Shown: positions 53,281-61,440, numbered from the stretch's first letter. The stretch is DNA of 64,000 nucleotides from Lactobacillus sp. ESL0684 (GCF_029392675.1 NZ_CP113941.1:174001-238000), one strand, 5' to 3'. Numbers and translations: made by a program. The notes: a model not told the origin generated them from the letters alone.

Positions 53281-53331
53281 TTAATTAACCATAAAAAATA
53301 AAGGAGCTGGTAAAGCTCCTTTATTTGTTTA
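53281..53331. repeat. Terminator repeat B2 (right flank of mazEF cassette B)
   Basis: This is the second copy of the 52524-52575 segment, 757 bp away in the same orientation. It ends the convergent BspA-like gene on the minus strand. Confidence 0.8.
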
Positions 53332-53332
53332 A

Positions 53333-53983
53333 CTAATTTTTATGATCGTTAACGATAATGCTATTAGCTGTTTGATCGTTATTGGGTTTAGTTTTATTTA
53401 GACCAGAGCCAGTAAACATGTTTTGTTTCTTTTTAACGTGTTCAGTCTTTAACTGGCTTAAGTCGAGGTTAGTCAATTTTATATCTCCAGCAAACATGTT
53501 GGTCATATTGGCGACTTTAGCAGTATTAATTTTACTTAAATCAATTCTAGTTAACTTGGGATTGTTACTAAATAAATTGCTCATATTGACCGTTTGACTG
53601 GTATCAACTAGGTTGAAGTTATCAATGCTAATCAGATTATATAAATTATTAAACTTACTATCAGAGTTAATAGGTAAGATAACTGGTGTAGCAAAGACAA
53701 TATGTTCAATTGTTGGGCCCCAAGAAACTAAATTTGCAATTGGTTTAGTTCCTAGTTGCTGTCCATTAGGGCCCTTGCTGATAGTCATAGTTCTGCTGAT
53801 AATATCGTATGACCAATTACATTCGCCATCTTGTCCGCTCCATAAAGTAGCAAAAGTGTTGGTGCTAGTTTCTGCTGCAGCGATTGGAGTTGGATTAAAT
53901 CCTAATGTGCCAATACTCACTAGGATTGTAGCTGCTAATAGTAATGATTTGGCTTTTCTTTGAAAACAGCTTGTTTTTTTCAT
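53333..53983 (-). CDS. Secreted BspA-family (DUF285) repeat protein, short
   Basis: The 216-residue protein has a signal peptide (LLLAATILVSIGTLGFNPTPIAAAE) and a short array of DUF285/BspA-type leucine-rich repeats: VNMSNLFSNNPKLTRIDLSK, VANMTNMFAGDIKLTNLDLSQ and a last partial repeat ending in QNMFTGSG. Such surface proteins often bind host or matrix proteins. It lacks any recognised wall anchor (no LPxTG, no SLAP), so it is either freely secreted or a shortened form of a larger anchored protein. Confidence 0.8.
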   Translation of the reverse strand: MKKTSCFQRKAKSLLLAATILVSIGTLGFNPTPIAAAETSTNTFATLWSGQDGECNWSYDIISRTMTISKGPNGQQLGTKPIANLVSWGPTIEHIVFATPVILPINSDSKFNNLYNLISIDNFNLVDTSQTVNMSNLFSNNPKLTRIDLSKINTAKVANMTNMFAGDIKLTNLDLSQLKTEHVKKKQNMFTGSGLNKTKPNNDQTANSIIVNDHKN

Positions 53984-54094
53984 TTTAAAAATTCCTCTTA
54001 AACTAATTGTTAGCTTAATTATAATCCTAAATGAGATGGTAGACTAAATTATTTCAACAAGAGTTAGTGTCAACCATTTTGTGAGTAATGAGCT

Positions 54095-54705
54095 TTAAGC
54101 CTTTGCCTGCTGCTTTTTAAGCAAATATTGTGCAACATTGCCACCGTTTAACTGGAAGATAATACTCCTAGCTACACCTTCAGCGCCCTTTTTACTCCAG
54201 CCCATTGGTCTTGAGCTTAGGCGTTCTGACAAATAATGACTAATATGTCCTTCAGCCGTGCAGCGCTGATAGTCTGGAGCTTGGGTATTTAAAATTGCCT
54301 GCCAGTTACCTAATAGATAGGTCTTTGCCTGCTTTAGTGCCTCTTTTTGTGTTGTGGTTAATTCTGGATCACTAAAACGGGTTTTAAAGTATAACGCTAC
54401 TTTATCCCGCTGACCTGTTAAATCCCAATGATATAATCAATAAGCTGCATTGGCTTTAGTATTAATTTTTGTTTCCAACTGGACAACTACTGATAATTAT
54501 CATCGAGCTGCTCAAGATAAGACCTAATTAGGCTTAAGCCCCAATGGCGTAATTCTTGCATAAAAGCTTCTAACAAATCATCAAAAGTAAGCTGGTTACC
54601 AAGCAGCTTATTAGTATTAGCAGTTAAATTAGCTAACAAAAGTTGTAAGTCTTGTAGTAAACTAATCATATAGAAGAAAACCTCTCTTAATGTAATCTTG
54701 TTCAA
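54095..54705 (-). pseudogene. Decayed ISLre2-type (UPF0236) transposase
   Basis: The N-terminal 72 codons (54487-54705) encode LRHWGLSLIRSYLEQLDD. The C-terminal part (54095 to about 54440), in another frame, encodes YHWDLTGQRDKVALYFKTRF and the telling CTAEGHISHYLSERLSSRPMGWS. Most of the middle of a normal transposase of about 450 residues is missing, and at least one frameshift or stop separates the parts. It lies just upstream of the modified-peptide cluster and is a trace of past mobile-element activity. Confidence 0.8.
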
Positions 54706-54956
54706 ACTACATTTTAGCAGAAGGTAATCTTCTATTTTTTATTTTCCACCAATACTTTATGCTAACTCAACAAGATAAGGTTGATATCTATAATTTGTGG
54801 GAAAAAGTGTTTTGAATCAAAAGAATTTAGCAAAAATATAATATTGGTGGCTTGTAGAATGAAGGTGACACTAACGTTATGTTAGTTAAGTGGTACATTC
54901 TTACCAAGAAAATAGCATAGTTTATATTATTGTGATTATAAAAAATAAAATAATAT

Positions 54957-54985
54957 TTGTTTTTTAAATAAATAAATGTTAAAAT
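54957..54985 (+). promoter_or_regulatory. Probable promoter of the modified-peptide cluster
   Basis: TTGTTT (54957-54962), a 17-bp spacer and TAAAAT (54980-54985) form a reasonable sigma-A promoter 45 bases before the precursor ATG. The region is AT-rich, so chance matches are possible. Confidence 0.5.
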
Positions 54986-55018
54986 AATTAAAACATGAAA
55001 AACATGTTTAATTATTTT
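54981..55018 (+). promoter_or_regulatory. Inverted repeat between promoter and precursor ribosome site
   Basis: AAAATAATTAAAACATG and CATGTTTAATTATTTT are almost perfect inverted repeats (one extra A) around a 5-base loop. They overlap the -10 box and end at the AGGAGG. This could be an operator or an RNA hairpin hiding the ribosome site. Confidence 0.5.
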
Positions 55019-55030
55019 AGGAGGCATAAT

Positions 55031-55285
55031 ATGGCTTTAGTTAATGAAAATATTCTTGATAATTTTTCTCAAATACCTATTGGAAAAAGATCATTAGTCA
55101 AAGAAGATTCGTCATCAAACAAAAAGATAGTTTTTCATCACGAATCACCAGCTGACGGAGTTCAATTTGGTGTTGAAATGGACCCAGATGGTATTATGGT
55201 AGAGCAAAATCACGATCATTTTACGCTTTGTTGTTGTTGCTGCTCTTCTGGAGGTTCTGGTGCTACTAGTTATCGTAAGAAATAG
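55031..55285 (+). CDS. Precursor peptide of a thiazole/oxazole-modified (SagA-like) peptide
   Basis: The 84-residue peptide has a hydrophilic leader (about residues 1-66) and a C-terminal core beginning with five consecutive cysteines (C67-C71), followed by SSGGSGATSYRKK. Streptolysin S-type SagA peptides show the same CCCCC plus Ser/Gly pattern, although this leader is much longer. The Cys and Ser/Thr residues are candidates for conversion to thiazol(in)e and (methyl)oxazol(in)e. The ATG at 55031 follows AGGAGG at 55019-55024; an earlier in-frame ATG at 54995 lies within the leader inverted repeat. Maturation and export genes follow directly. Confidence 0.85.
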   Translation: MALVNENILDNFSQIPIGKRSLVKEDSSSNKKIVFHHESPADGVQFGVEMDPDGIMVEQNHDHFTLCCCCCSSGGSGATSYRKK

Positions 55286-55288
55286 AAA

Positions 55289-55330
55289 AGGGTCTGGGAA
55301 AAACTTTGTTATGAGTTTTTTCCAGACTCT
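55289..55330 (+). terminator. Hairpin between precursor and exporter genes
   Basis: AGGGTCTGG..AAAAACT pairs with AGTTTTTTCCAGACTCT in a long stem. Only a short T-rich tail follows, so it may be a partial terminator or processing site that keeps precursor mRNA more abundant than the rest, as described between sagA and sagB. Confidence 0.65.
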
Positions 55331-55347
55331 TGATTTAGGTGATTAAA

Positions 55348-56079
55348 ATGCTTTTTTTTAAAAAAATACGAGCTTTTATTAGTTTTTATTTTAGTTTAGC
55401 TTTAGATAATAAATTGACATTTGTGTTTACATTGGTTTTTCCAATTATTTATCAACTTCTTGTTTTTAAAAATAAACCTATAGTTGGAGAAAATCAGTTT
55501 ATTTCTTCAATAATGCCTATGGTAGCTTACATAGTTGTTGATACAGCATTGAATGGGGTAACATTGCGGATGATAGCAACTAGAGAAAGTGGCTATATTA
55601 AGGCTTATTACTTTGCAAGTGGCAGTAGATGGGCAATTTATTTGGCAAATATGTTAGTTCAACTTTTTATGGTAGTCTTAGAAAATTTGATATTTATTAT
55701 TTTGTCAATGTTGTATTTTAATTTCTTTTCTTTTAAAATTTTACTAGCACTGTTATGCACAGTATTTATTTCATTTCCTTTTGTTTCTTTAGGCTTTAAT
55801 TTCTTGTTACTGCTAAGGATAAGAGGATCAAGTTTATCTATTTTATCTACAGCATTATTATTAGGCTTTTTGATGCTATTCAACGCAACATTCAATTTAC
55901 CTTTAAAGTTCGTCTATTTGTTTAATCCATATACGTTAGTTGCTTTTTTACTAGAAGCATTGTTTTCCCCAAGTGTAAAGCTGTGGATATATATAGGAAC
56001 GGTTTTCTTAATTTATGGACTAGTTGGTTACTTGGGCTATAGCTTTTTTGATTTACAAAATAGAGGGCATAAAGAATGA
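55348..56079 (+). CDS. ABC-2 type permease of the modified-peptide exporter
   Basis: The 243-residue membrane protein has about six hydrophobic segments and the compact architecture of ABC-2 permeases. Its stop overlaps the start of the ATPase gene (ATGA overlap), showing they form one transporter. By position it should export the modified peptide and perhaps give the producer immunity. The ATG at 55348 has AGGTGA just upstream; a GTG at 55339 is an alternative. Codon use is extremely AT-rich, like the rest of the cluster. Confidence 0.82.
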   Translation: MLFFKKIRAFISFYFSLALDNKLTFVFTLVFPIIYQLLVFKNKPIVGENQFISSIMPMVAYIVVDTALNGVTLRMIATRESGYIKAYYFASGSRWAIYLANMLVQLFMVVLENLIFIILSMLYFNFFSFKILLALLCTVFISFPFVSLGFNFLLLLRIRGSSLSILSTALLLGFLMLFNATFNLPLKFVYLFNPYTLVAFLLEALFSPSVKLWIYIGTVFLIYGLVGYLGYSFFDLQNRGHKE

Positions 56080-56777
56080 AAATAATATTAAAAGATTTAT
56101 TTGTAACATATAACAAAAAAAATCGGATTTTTAAAAATTTTAATGGAAGCTTAGATCTTACTAAATTGAATATCATTATTGGTAAAAATGGTATTGGTAA
56201 AACGACGATGCTAGATACAATAAGTGGGTTGACTAGGATAGAAAGTGGTCGGATTTTTGGTGTACCTAAGCAAAAAGATATTATGTATGTATTTCAAAAT
56301 GTCCCTTTTTTTACAGATGTAACAGTTAGCCAGCTTTTAAAAATGTATACCTCTTTTAATACTTCAGAGCAAAAAGTTAACAGCTTAAGTAAAGACTTTT
56401 TTTATGAAAATATTAATCCTTTACTAAGTCGTAATTTAGGAATACTTTCAGGTGGAGAAGTAAGATTAGTGTTTGATTATGCCTCAACTCTAGTTTCTAA
56501 AAAACTTTATTTATTTGATGAGCCTTTATCAGGTATAGATATAGAAAATAAGAAAAAAATACTTAAGTTGCTAGAGGTCCTTTCTTGTACAGCTCCAGTT
56601 ATAGTAACTTCGCATGACTTAGAACCATTTGAAAATATTTCATGTACAGTAAATTATATTTCACCATCAAGCTTTATGTTTTCTGGCAGTTATAAAGAGT
56701 TGTTAAAAATTGGAAATGGTAATATAGAAGATGCTTTTCTTAATTTGACACTAAGGATGAAAGAAAATGAAAGATAA
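56076..56777 (+). CDS. ABC transporter ATPase of the modified-peptide exporter
   Basis: The 233-residue cytoplasmic ATPase has Walker A IIGKNGIGKTTMLD, a Q-loop region around YVFQNVPFFTDV, signature LSGGEVRLVFDYA, Walker B LYLFDEPLSGID and the switch histidine in VTSHDLEPF. It energises the adjacent ABC-2 permease. Overlaps of 4 bases upstream and 11 bases downstream show tight translational coupling with the permease and the McbB/SagC-like gene. Confidence 0.92.
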   Translation: MKIILKDLFVTYNKKNRIFKNFNGSLDLTKLNIIIGKNGIGKTTMLDTISGLTRIESGRIFGVPKQKDIMYVFQNVPFFTDVTVSQLLKMYTSFNTSEQKVNSLSKDFFYENINPLLSRNLGILSGGEVRLVFDYASTLVSKKLYLFDEPLSGIDIENKKKILKLLEVLSCTAPVIVTSHDLEPFENISCTVNYISPSSFMFSGSYKELLKIGNGNIEDAFLNLTLRMKENER

Positions 56778-57618
56778 TTATAGAGTTAGTTCGTTTATTA
56801 TATATTCTCTAGACGATGAATCTTGGGTATTGCAGACTAGAGATAAAGTTAATATTATTACAGATAAAGATCTGATTGTATTGTTGAAAAAATTAACTAC
56901 TAAAAAAGAGGTAGAATTAAAAGAATTAAAAGAATTCTTAAATTGTAAAACAAAAGAAGAGGCAGTCATAAATTATCTAGAAAGAAATGGTATATTACTG
57001 CCTGTAGAAAAGCTTAATTTTAATTTAACTAGTTCATTATTTGCTACCAATGATGAACAAATTTTTCACTTTATTAAAAATAATTACTTTGATAAATCGG
57101 TTTTTTTTAATAAAGTAGAAGAAGTACCTATTAATCCAGATCAACTTACTGTCGTTATATTAAATCCCTATAATCCAAGTATGGTTAAAGAGATATACAA
57201 TAAGTTTGGTAAAGGAAAAAATAGTAATGGATATTTATTGGTAGGATTCTTTTATAATTTTCATTTTTATTTAGATAACATTTATAATCCACAACTTTGT
57301 TTGCCAACACATTTCGACCATCTTGGATATATACAATCTGGTATTTATTCAGATAAGACAAATTATACATATCAAGATCTAGTAAATGTCATCTTTAGGA
57401 AAGATTCAAATTTTAATTTAAAGTTCCCACTAGAATGGAAAGATCTGATTTTGATTTCAAATGTATTGGTCGACATAATAATTAAAATATTTGACCTTAA
57501 TGATTCGACTAATTTATATGTAAACGATATAATTTTACAAATTACTGATATTGATATGGATACTAGAAAAGTCTCAAACGATAGTGCTAATTTTTGGGAG
57601 ATGGAGATTGATGAATGA
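56767..57618 (+). CDS. McbB/SagC-like cyclodehydratase partner (leader-binding protein)
   Basis: The 283-residue protein has an N-terminal winged-helix-like part (residues about 15-80; NIITDKDLIVLLKKLTTKKEVELKELKEFL) resembling RiPP leader-recognition elements, and an alpha/beta part of ocin-ThiF/McbB character around LTVVILNPYNPSMVKEIYNKF and LCLPTHFDHLGYIQSGIYSDK. Such proteins present the precursor to the YcaO enzyme. Similarity is judged from pattern and operon position, so the assignment is moderate. It overlaps the ATPase gene by 11 bases and the SagB-like gene by 8. Confidence 0.68.
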   Translation: MKDNYRVSSFIIYSLDDESWVLQTRDKVNIITDKDLIVLLKKLTTKKEVELKELKEFLNCKTKEEAVINYLERNGILLPVEKLNFNLTSSLFATNDEQIFHFIKNNYFDKSVFFNKVEEVPINPDQLTVVILNPYNPSMVKEIYNKFGKGKNSNGYLLVGFFYNFHFYLDNIYNPQLCLPTHFDHLGYIQSGIYSDKTNYTYQDLVNVIFRKDSNFNLKFPLEWKDLILISNVLVDIIIKIFDLNDSTNLYVNDIILQITDIDMDTRKVSNDSANFWEMEIDE

Positions 57619-58426
57619 AAAAAGGAAACCCTTGGATTTAAACGCTGACGATGGAAATTGGTCAGATTATGCAGATGAATTTTTTCCAGATCAAACTTTA
57701 AATGATATTGTTAAAATGAATCTTCGTATGTCACCAGTCCAATTAAAAAATAATAAGAAAGAGTTTTTGACAAAAAATATGTTGGGCTGGCTAAAGACAG
57801 CCGAAAGAAATAATAGAGATCCACAAAGTTATTATACTAAAATTAGCTTAAAAAATGAAGGGAAAACAAACATCAAACGTGGCTCCCATAGAACTTTTGT
57901 AAAAACTAGCTTAAGTATAGATGAGATTTCATCTATACTTTACGATGCTTTTGGGAGCGACAAGAATACTAAGAGTAGACCATATGGTTCTGGAGGAGCG
58001 TTGTTTCCTATAAATGTTTTTCTAATATTATTAAATGATGATTGTGTTGATGGGTTAATTAGAGGAGCCTATTATTATAATCCAATGTCATACAGTCTTT
58101 ACTGTTTAAAGCAGTTTAAAGATGTGCCAAATAATGTAATACAACAGGCTTTATTTCCAGTTCAAAAACCAAACTCAGGAATTGCTTTTGCTTATGCTGC
58201 TGACTTAAGAAAGGTTGTTAAAAAATACAATTATTTAGGTTATAAAAATGCTTTGATTGAAGTTGGATTAATGGCACAGTCACTTAAAAATGCATTAAGT
58301 AATAATTTAGGTGAGTATAGTTGCCAAGATTTTAACAGTATGATGCTCACAAAATTAATAGGTTTAGATACTAAGAATGCTCCTGTTCAAATGATACAGT
58401 GGGTAGGTAAAATTATAGATGATTGA
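57611..58426 (+). CDS. SagB-type FMN-dependent azoline dehydrogenase
   Basis: The 271-residue protein is a nitroreductase-fold, FMN-binding SagB-type dehydrogenase that oxidises thiazolines/oxazolines to aromatic azoles. The hallmark SRPYGSGGALFPINVFLI is present at about residues 123-141, as is VVKKYNYLGYKNALIEVGLMAQSL. The ATG at 57611 follows GGAGA and overlaps the preceding gene; the open frame upstream to 57551 lies inside that gene. It overlaps the first YcaO gene by 8 bases. Confidence 0.88.
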   Translation: MNEKRKPLDLNADDGNWSDYADEFFPDQTLNDIVKMNLRMSPVQLKNNKKEFLTKNMLGWLKTAERNNRDPQSYYTKISLKNEGKTNIKRGSHRTFVKTSLSIDEISSILYDAFGSDKNTKSRPYGSGGALFPINVFLILLNDDCVDGLIRGAYYYNPMSYSLYCLKQFKDVPNNVIQQALFPVQKPNSGIAFAYAADLRKVVKKYNYLGYKNALIEVGLMAQSLKNALSNNLGEYSCQDFNSMMLTKLIGLDTKNAPVQMIQWVGKIIDD

Positions 58427-59435
58427 TACAGCGTATATTAAAGTAGGTCAGACGTACAAATTTTTTGAAAAGGATTTCGTGTATACGGATGTTAAATATG
58501 GTCCCAAGTTGTTTCATGATAAAATAGGCCCAAGTGAGGGGAATGCTGTTTCACAGCATTCTTTTGAAAGCTTTAAAAAGGCACTTTCTGAAGCTATTGA
58601 GCGTAGAATATTAATGTATCCAGTCATAAATCTAGACAAAAAGTTTTCTTTTTATGATTTAGTTACTGGCAAGAAAGGAATGATTGTATCCAGTGAATTA
58701 GGTTATTCCAAATATATTGATTCAACAGGCGTTGCAGCTCATACCAATCCTGAAAAGGCAATTATACATGCAATATGTGAACTTATTGAGAAAAATGCTC
58801 TATCTAGAATTTGGTATAAAGATGATGCGATTAACGTTACTAAAATCGGTTGGCAACCGGAAAGTCCGTTTAATAAAGAAACTTATTTTTTATTAAACGA
58901 TTATTTTTCACCTTTGATAGTCGTTGTTTCCGCCTATAAGGATACTGATGAAATGTGGCACTGTGGGCTAGGTTGTGTTCCCTATAGTTTAAATGATGCT
59001 AAAAAAGCAGCCTTTGATGAAATGAAAATGATTTGGTTTCAAAACAATGTATATAAACTTTTTTCAAATACAAATAAATATGTAAGTCAGCAAATGCAAT
59101 CTACGTATTATAACTGGACGGATCGACAAAGAAAGCATTTAAGTTTTCTGTTACAGCACTCAAAGAAAAAGTATAGTGTTTTGAGTAGAAATAAAAATAT
59201 AAACAGTCTATCAAGAATTATTTTAGAACTTTCTAAGACTGTAAAACACTTAAATATTGTCTATTTGCCAAGTAGTTTATTTAAAGGAGAATTAAGTGTA
59301 GTAAAGTGCTTTAGTCCGAATTTAATATCTCATGTACCAAATAAAGAAATATATAAAGACAAATTGAGAAATAATGATTATAATTTTATAGATTATGCAG
59401 ACGTTACTGATTCTATAAATTGTCCAATTTTATAG
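58419..59435 (+). CDS. YcaO-domain protein 1 (SagD-like)
   Basis: The 338-residue protein has YcaO ATP-binding motifs: SEAIERRI near residue 60, STGVAAHTNPEKAIIHAICELIEKNAL near 105-130, and KAAFDEMKM near 190. YcaO enzymes phosphorylate backbone amides to form azolines (or thioamides and amidines). Its C-terminus (INCPIL) lacks the proline-rich tail of azoline-forming members, so it may have another role or need the second YcaO. It overlaps the dehydrogenase gene by 8 bases and precedes YcaO 2 by 7. Confidence 0.85.
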   Translation: MIDTAYIKVGQTYKFFEKDFVYTDVKYGPKLFHDKIGPSEGNAVSQHSFESFKKALSEAIERRILMYPVINLDKKFSFYDLVTGKKGMIVSSELGYSKYIDSTGVAAHTNPEKAIIHAICELIEKNALSRIWYKDDAINVTKIGWQPESPFNKETYFLLNDYFSPLIVVVSAYKDTDEMWHCGLGCVPYSLNDAKKAAFDEMKMIWFQNNVYKLFSNTNKYVSQQMQSTYYNWTDRQRKHLSFLLQHSKKKYSVLSRNKNINSLSRIILELSKTVKHLNIVYLPSSLFKGELSVVKCFSPNLISHVPNKEIYKDKLRNNDYNFIDYADVTDSINCPIL

Positions 59436-59442
59436 GTGAAAA

Positions 59443-60525
59443 ATGACTGAATTAATAAAAAAAATACTTGTATCAAATTCTATTTTTGAAAAAGATACTG
59501 TAAGTGTCAATATTCTGGGATCTAGCCTGAATTTAAAAGGTAGTGCTACGAATCAAAGCATGTATAATGCATTTTTAGCCAGTTTAGGTGAATTTACAGA
59601 AAGAGCCGTTGAATTATCGTTTCCTGAAGGGTTCAATAAAATTGTATCATATGACTTATTAAATAATAAAATAATATCTAAAAACTATATAGATGGTTTT
59701 TTGCTTCGAAATAAAGATGATTTTTTTAATTTAAGTACATTTGGTGATTCAAGTGGATCTGCATTTTTTACAAATATTAAAATGGCAATTGAAAAAGCTT
59801 TTTTTGAATTTATTGAAAGGCAGAGCTTAGTTTACTCTTTTCTGACTAAAAGTCCTGGTTTCAAAGTTGACAATAATTTGATTGCAAATAGTATGAAGAA
59901 TTATAGAGGATATGACTTTACAACCTTATATGTTAACAATATTTCTCTTGTTGATAATGTGGTAGTTATACTTATTGTTGGTGTGAATAATAACTCTTAT
60001 AATATTGGACTTGGAACAGGTTATACATATAAACAAGCTATAAGCAAAGCTTTGTCAGAAGCTATGGGTACTAGGCCAAATAAAATAACGAGTTATAAGA
60101 TTAAGGAAAGGGAACAAGAACTTGATAGCTTGGATGCTGATTTATGTAATCTATCATCTATTCAAGTTTCATATGATTCTATTTTTTTTGATAATCTAAC
60201 TCCTAATTTTGTTAAAAAACGTTATAGTTATCTGGATGAGGGAAATGAAGTACACAACATAAAAACGCAGAATCCTATGAAAAATAATACGATAATTAAA
60301 AATATTAAAATTGTGGCAAGTGAATTACAAATTGAACCTCAAATAATGTTCTTGGGTTCAGGGCCAAGTAAAACTAAATCAGGATATGTAATAAAAATCT
60401 CTGCACCTGGTTGTTATCCACATATTTTTAATTCTTTGCTTGATCCTTTAAAATACAAAATCTCTTTCTTTAAAAATAAGAAAGGAATTTTTCCCAATGC
60501 GTTTAAATATTTACCCTTCCCATAA
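59443..60525 (+). CDS. YcaO-domain protein 2 (SagD-like)
   Basis: The 360-residue second YcaO protein has GEFTERAVE near residue 50, SSGSAFFTNIKMAIEKAFFEFIERQ near 105-130 and GTGYTYKQAISKALSEAMGTR near 190-210. It ends in KYLPFP, a proline-containing tail like those that help azoline-forming YcaO enzymes. It is quite unlike its neighbour, so it is not a recent duplicate. As last gene of the cluster it may complete cyclodehydration with the McbB/SagC-like protein or catalyse a separate modification. Confidence 0.83.
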   Translation: MTELIKKILVSNSIFEKDTVSVNILGSSLNLKGSATNQSMYNAFLASLGEFTERAVELSFPEGFNKIVSYDLLNNKIISKNYIDGFLLRNKDDFFNLSTFGDSSGSAFFTNIKMAIEKAFFEFIERQSLVYSFLTKSPGFKVDNNLIANSMKNYRGYDFTTLYVNNISLVDNVVVILIVGVNNNSYNIGLGTGYTYKQAISKALSEAMGTRPNKITSYKIKEREQELDSLDADLCNLSSIQVSYDSIFFDNLTPNFVKKRYSYLDEGNEVHNIKTQNPMKNNTIIKNIKIVASELQIEPQIMFLGSGPSKTKSGYVIKISAPGCYPHIFNSLLDPLKYKISFFKNKKGIFPNAFKYLPFP

Positions 60526-60872
60526 AATATTCTAATCTTGTATGTTATTTATTAGTACCTGATTGAAACTAGAGATTAGCGTTCAATTTTATATATGGTA
60601 AGTTGAAATATTGCTAGGCATCATGGTTATTAATTTTTATAGTCTTTAAATATACTTACTTTTGAGCGGGCGGCTTTGCAGATATTGTATTCGTTGTTGG
60701 TAGCATAGCACGCGTTGCTTCAAGGAAGATGAAATTAATAAGCATGGTTATTTGTATAATTACGATACATGGCGTGTGTGGCAAGGCCAATCTTATTCAT
60801 ATGTAAATTTGATCATAAAAAATTTGTAAATTTCAGTTTTAAGTTGAAAAACTGCATTAATTAATTTGATAG
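60526..60872 (+). other. Non-coding stretch after the peptide cluster
   Basis: No intact gene is seen in these 347 bp. A short frame at about 60720-60820 could encode DEINKHGYLYNYDTWRVWQGQ-like residues, perhaps a scrap of a lost surface-protein gene. The region lies where most of the truncated flavoprotein (60873) is missing and may be a recombination scar. Confidence 0.4.
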
Positions 60873-61427
60873 ATGCAATCTAATCTTCGTTCAAGTAATT
60901 CGTCTGAGTATGGTAAATCAGAAGTTATTAATCCTGATGGTCAACCGATTCCGCATTTATATGAAGCAGGTGAATTGGGTGCACCGTTCCCAAGTCAATA
61001 TATTGCTGGTGGTAATTTAGCCGACTGTTTGATTTCAGGAAAGTCTGCGGGTGAAAATGCTGCAACTAAAAAGGCACCTATTAAAACAATAGCTAATGTG
61101 GAAGAGACTGTGACTGATTTTAATCCAACTAGTGACTTGAATAAAGAAGAGTTTGAACTTGATCATAATCAATACTTAGGCAAGAGTAATGCCGGTATGG
61201 GCGGCGAATTAGTGGTCAGAGTAACAGTTGATGATGACCAAAACATTACTAATGTGGAAGTGCTTAAGCAAAGCGAAACTGAAGAAATTAGTGCTAAAGC
61301 TTTGGCAACATTACCTAAGTTAATGGTTGAGCAAAACACTTATGAAGTAGATGCAGTTTCTGGTGCATCAAGAACTGATACTGCGCTCAAAGAAGCAGTA
61401 AAAGATGCATTATCACAAGTAAAATAA
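60873..61427 (+). pseudogene. 5'-truncated FAD/FMN-bind flavoprotein
   Basis: The 184-residue frame matches only the C-terminus of the flavoprotein encoded at 26886: QPIPHLYEAGELGAPFPSQYIAGGNLADCLI and the FMN-bind domain with DAVSGASRTDTALKEAVKDALSQVK. The first roughly 430 residues, including the FAD-binding and catalytic parts, are gone, so it cannot be a working reductase. A lone FMN-bind domain could in principle still be flavinylated. Its left edge lies next to the modified-peptide cluster. Confidence 0.85.
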
Positions 61428-61440
61428 GATTATAGCTAAC

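Larger units (their letters stand above)
54706..55030 (+). other. AT-rich intergenic region before the peptide cluster
   Basis: This 325-bp non-coding stretch is very AT-rich. Apart from the promoter at 54957-54985 and the inverted repeat at 54981-55018, described separately, no gene or known motif was seen. Confidence 0.6.

Noticed and set aside
54995..55030. Longer precursor starting at the ATG at 54995
   Set aside because: It lies in the inverted repeat, has no ribosome site, and AGGAGG sits just before the ATG at 55031.
55031..55285. Lanthipeptide or sactipeptide precursor
   Set aside because: The cysteine-rich core would allow it, but neighbouring genes are YcaO and SagB types; no LanM, LanB/C or radical SAM gene is present.
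60720..60830. Small peptide frame with DEINKHGYLYNY-like residues
   Set aside because: No start codon with ribosome site and stop codons close on both sides; noted only as a possible gene scrap.
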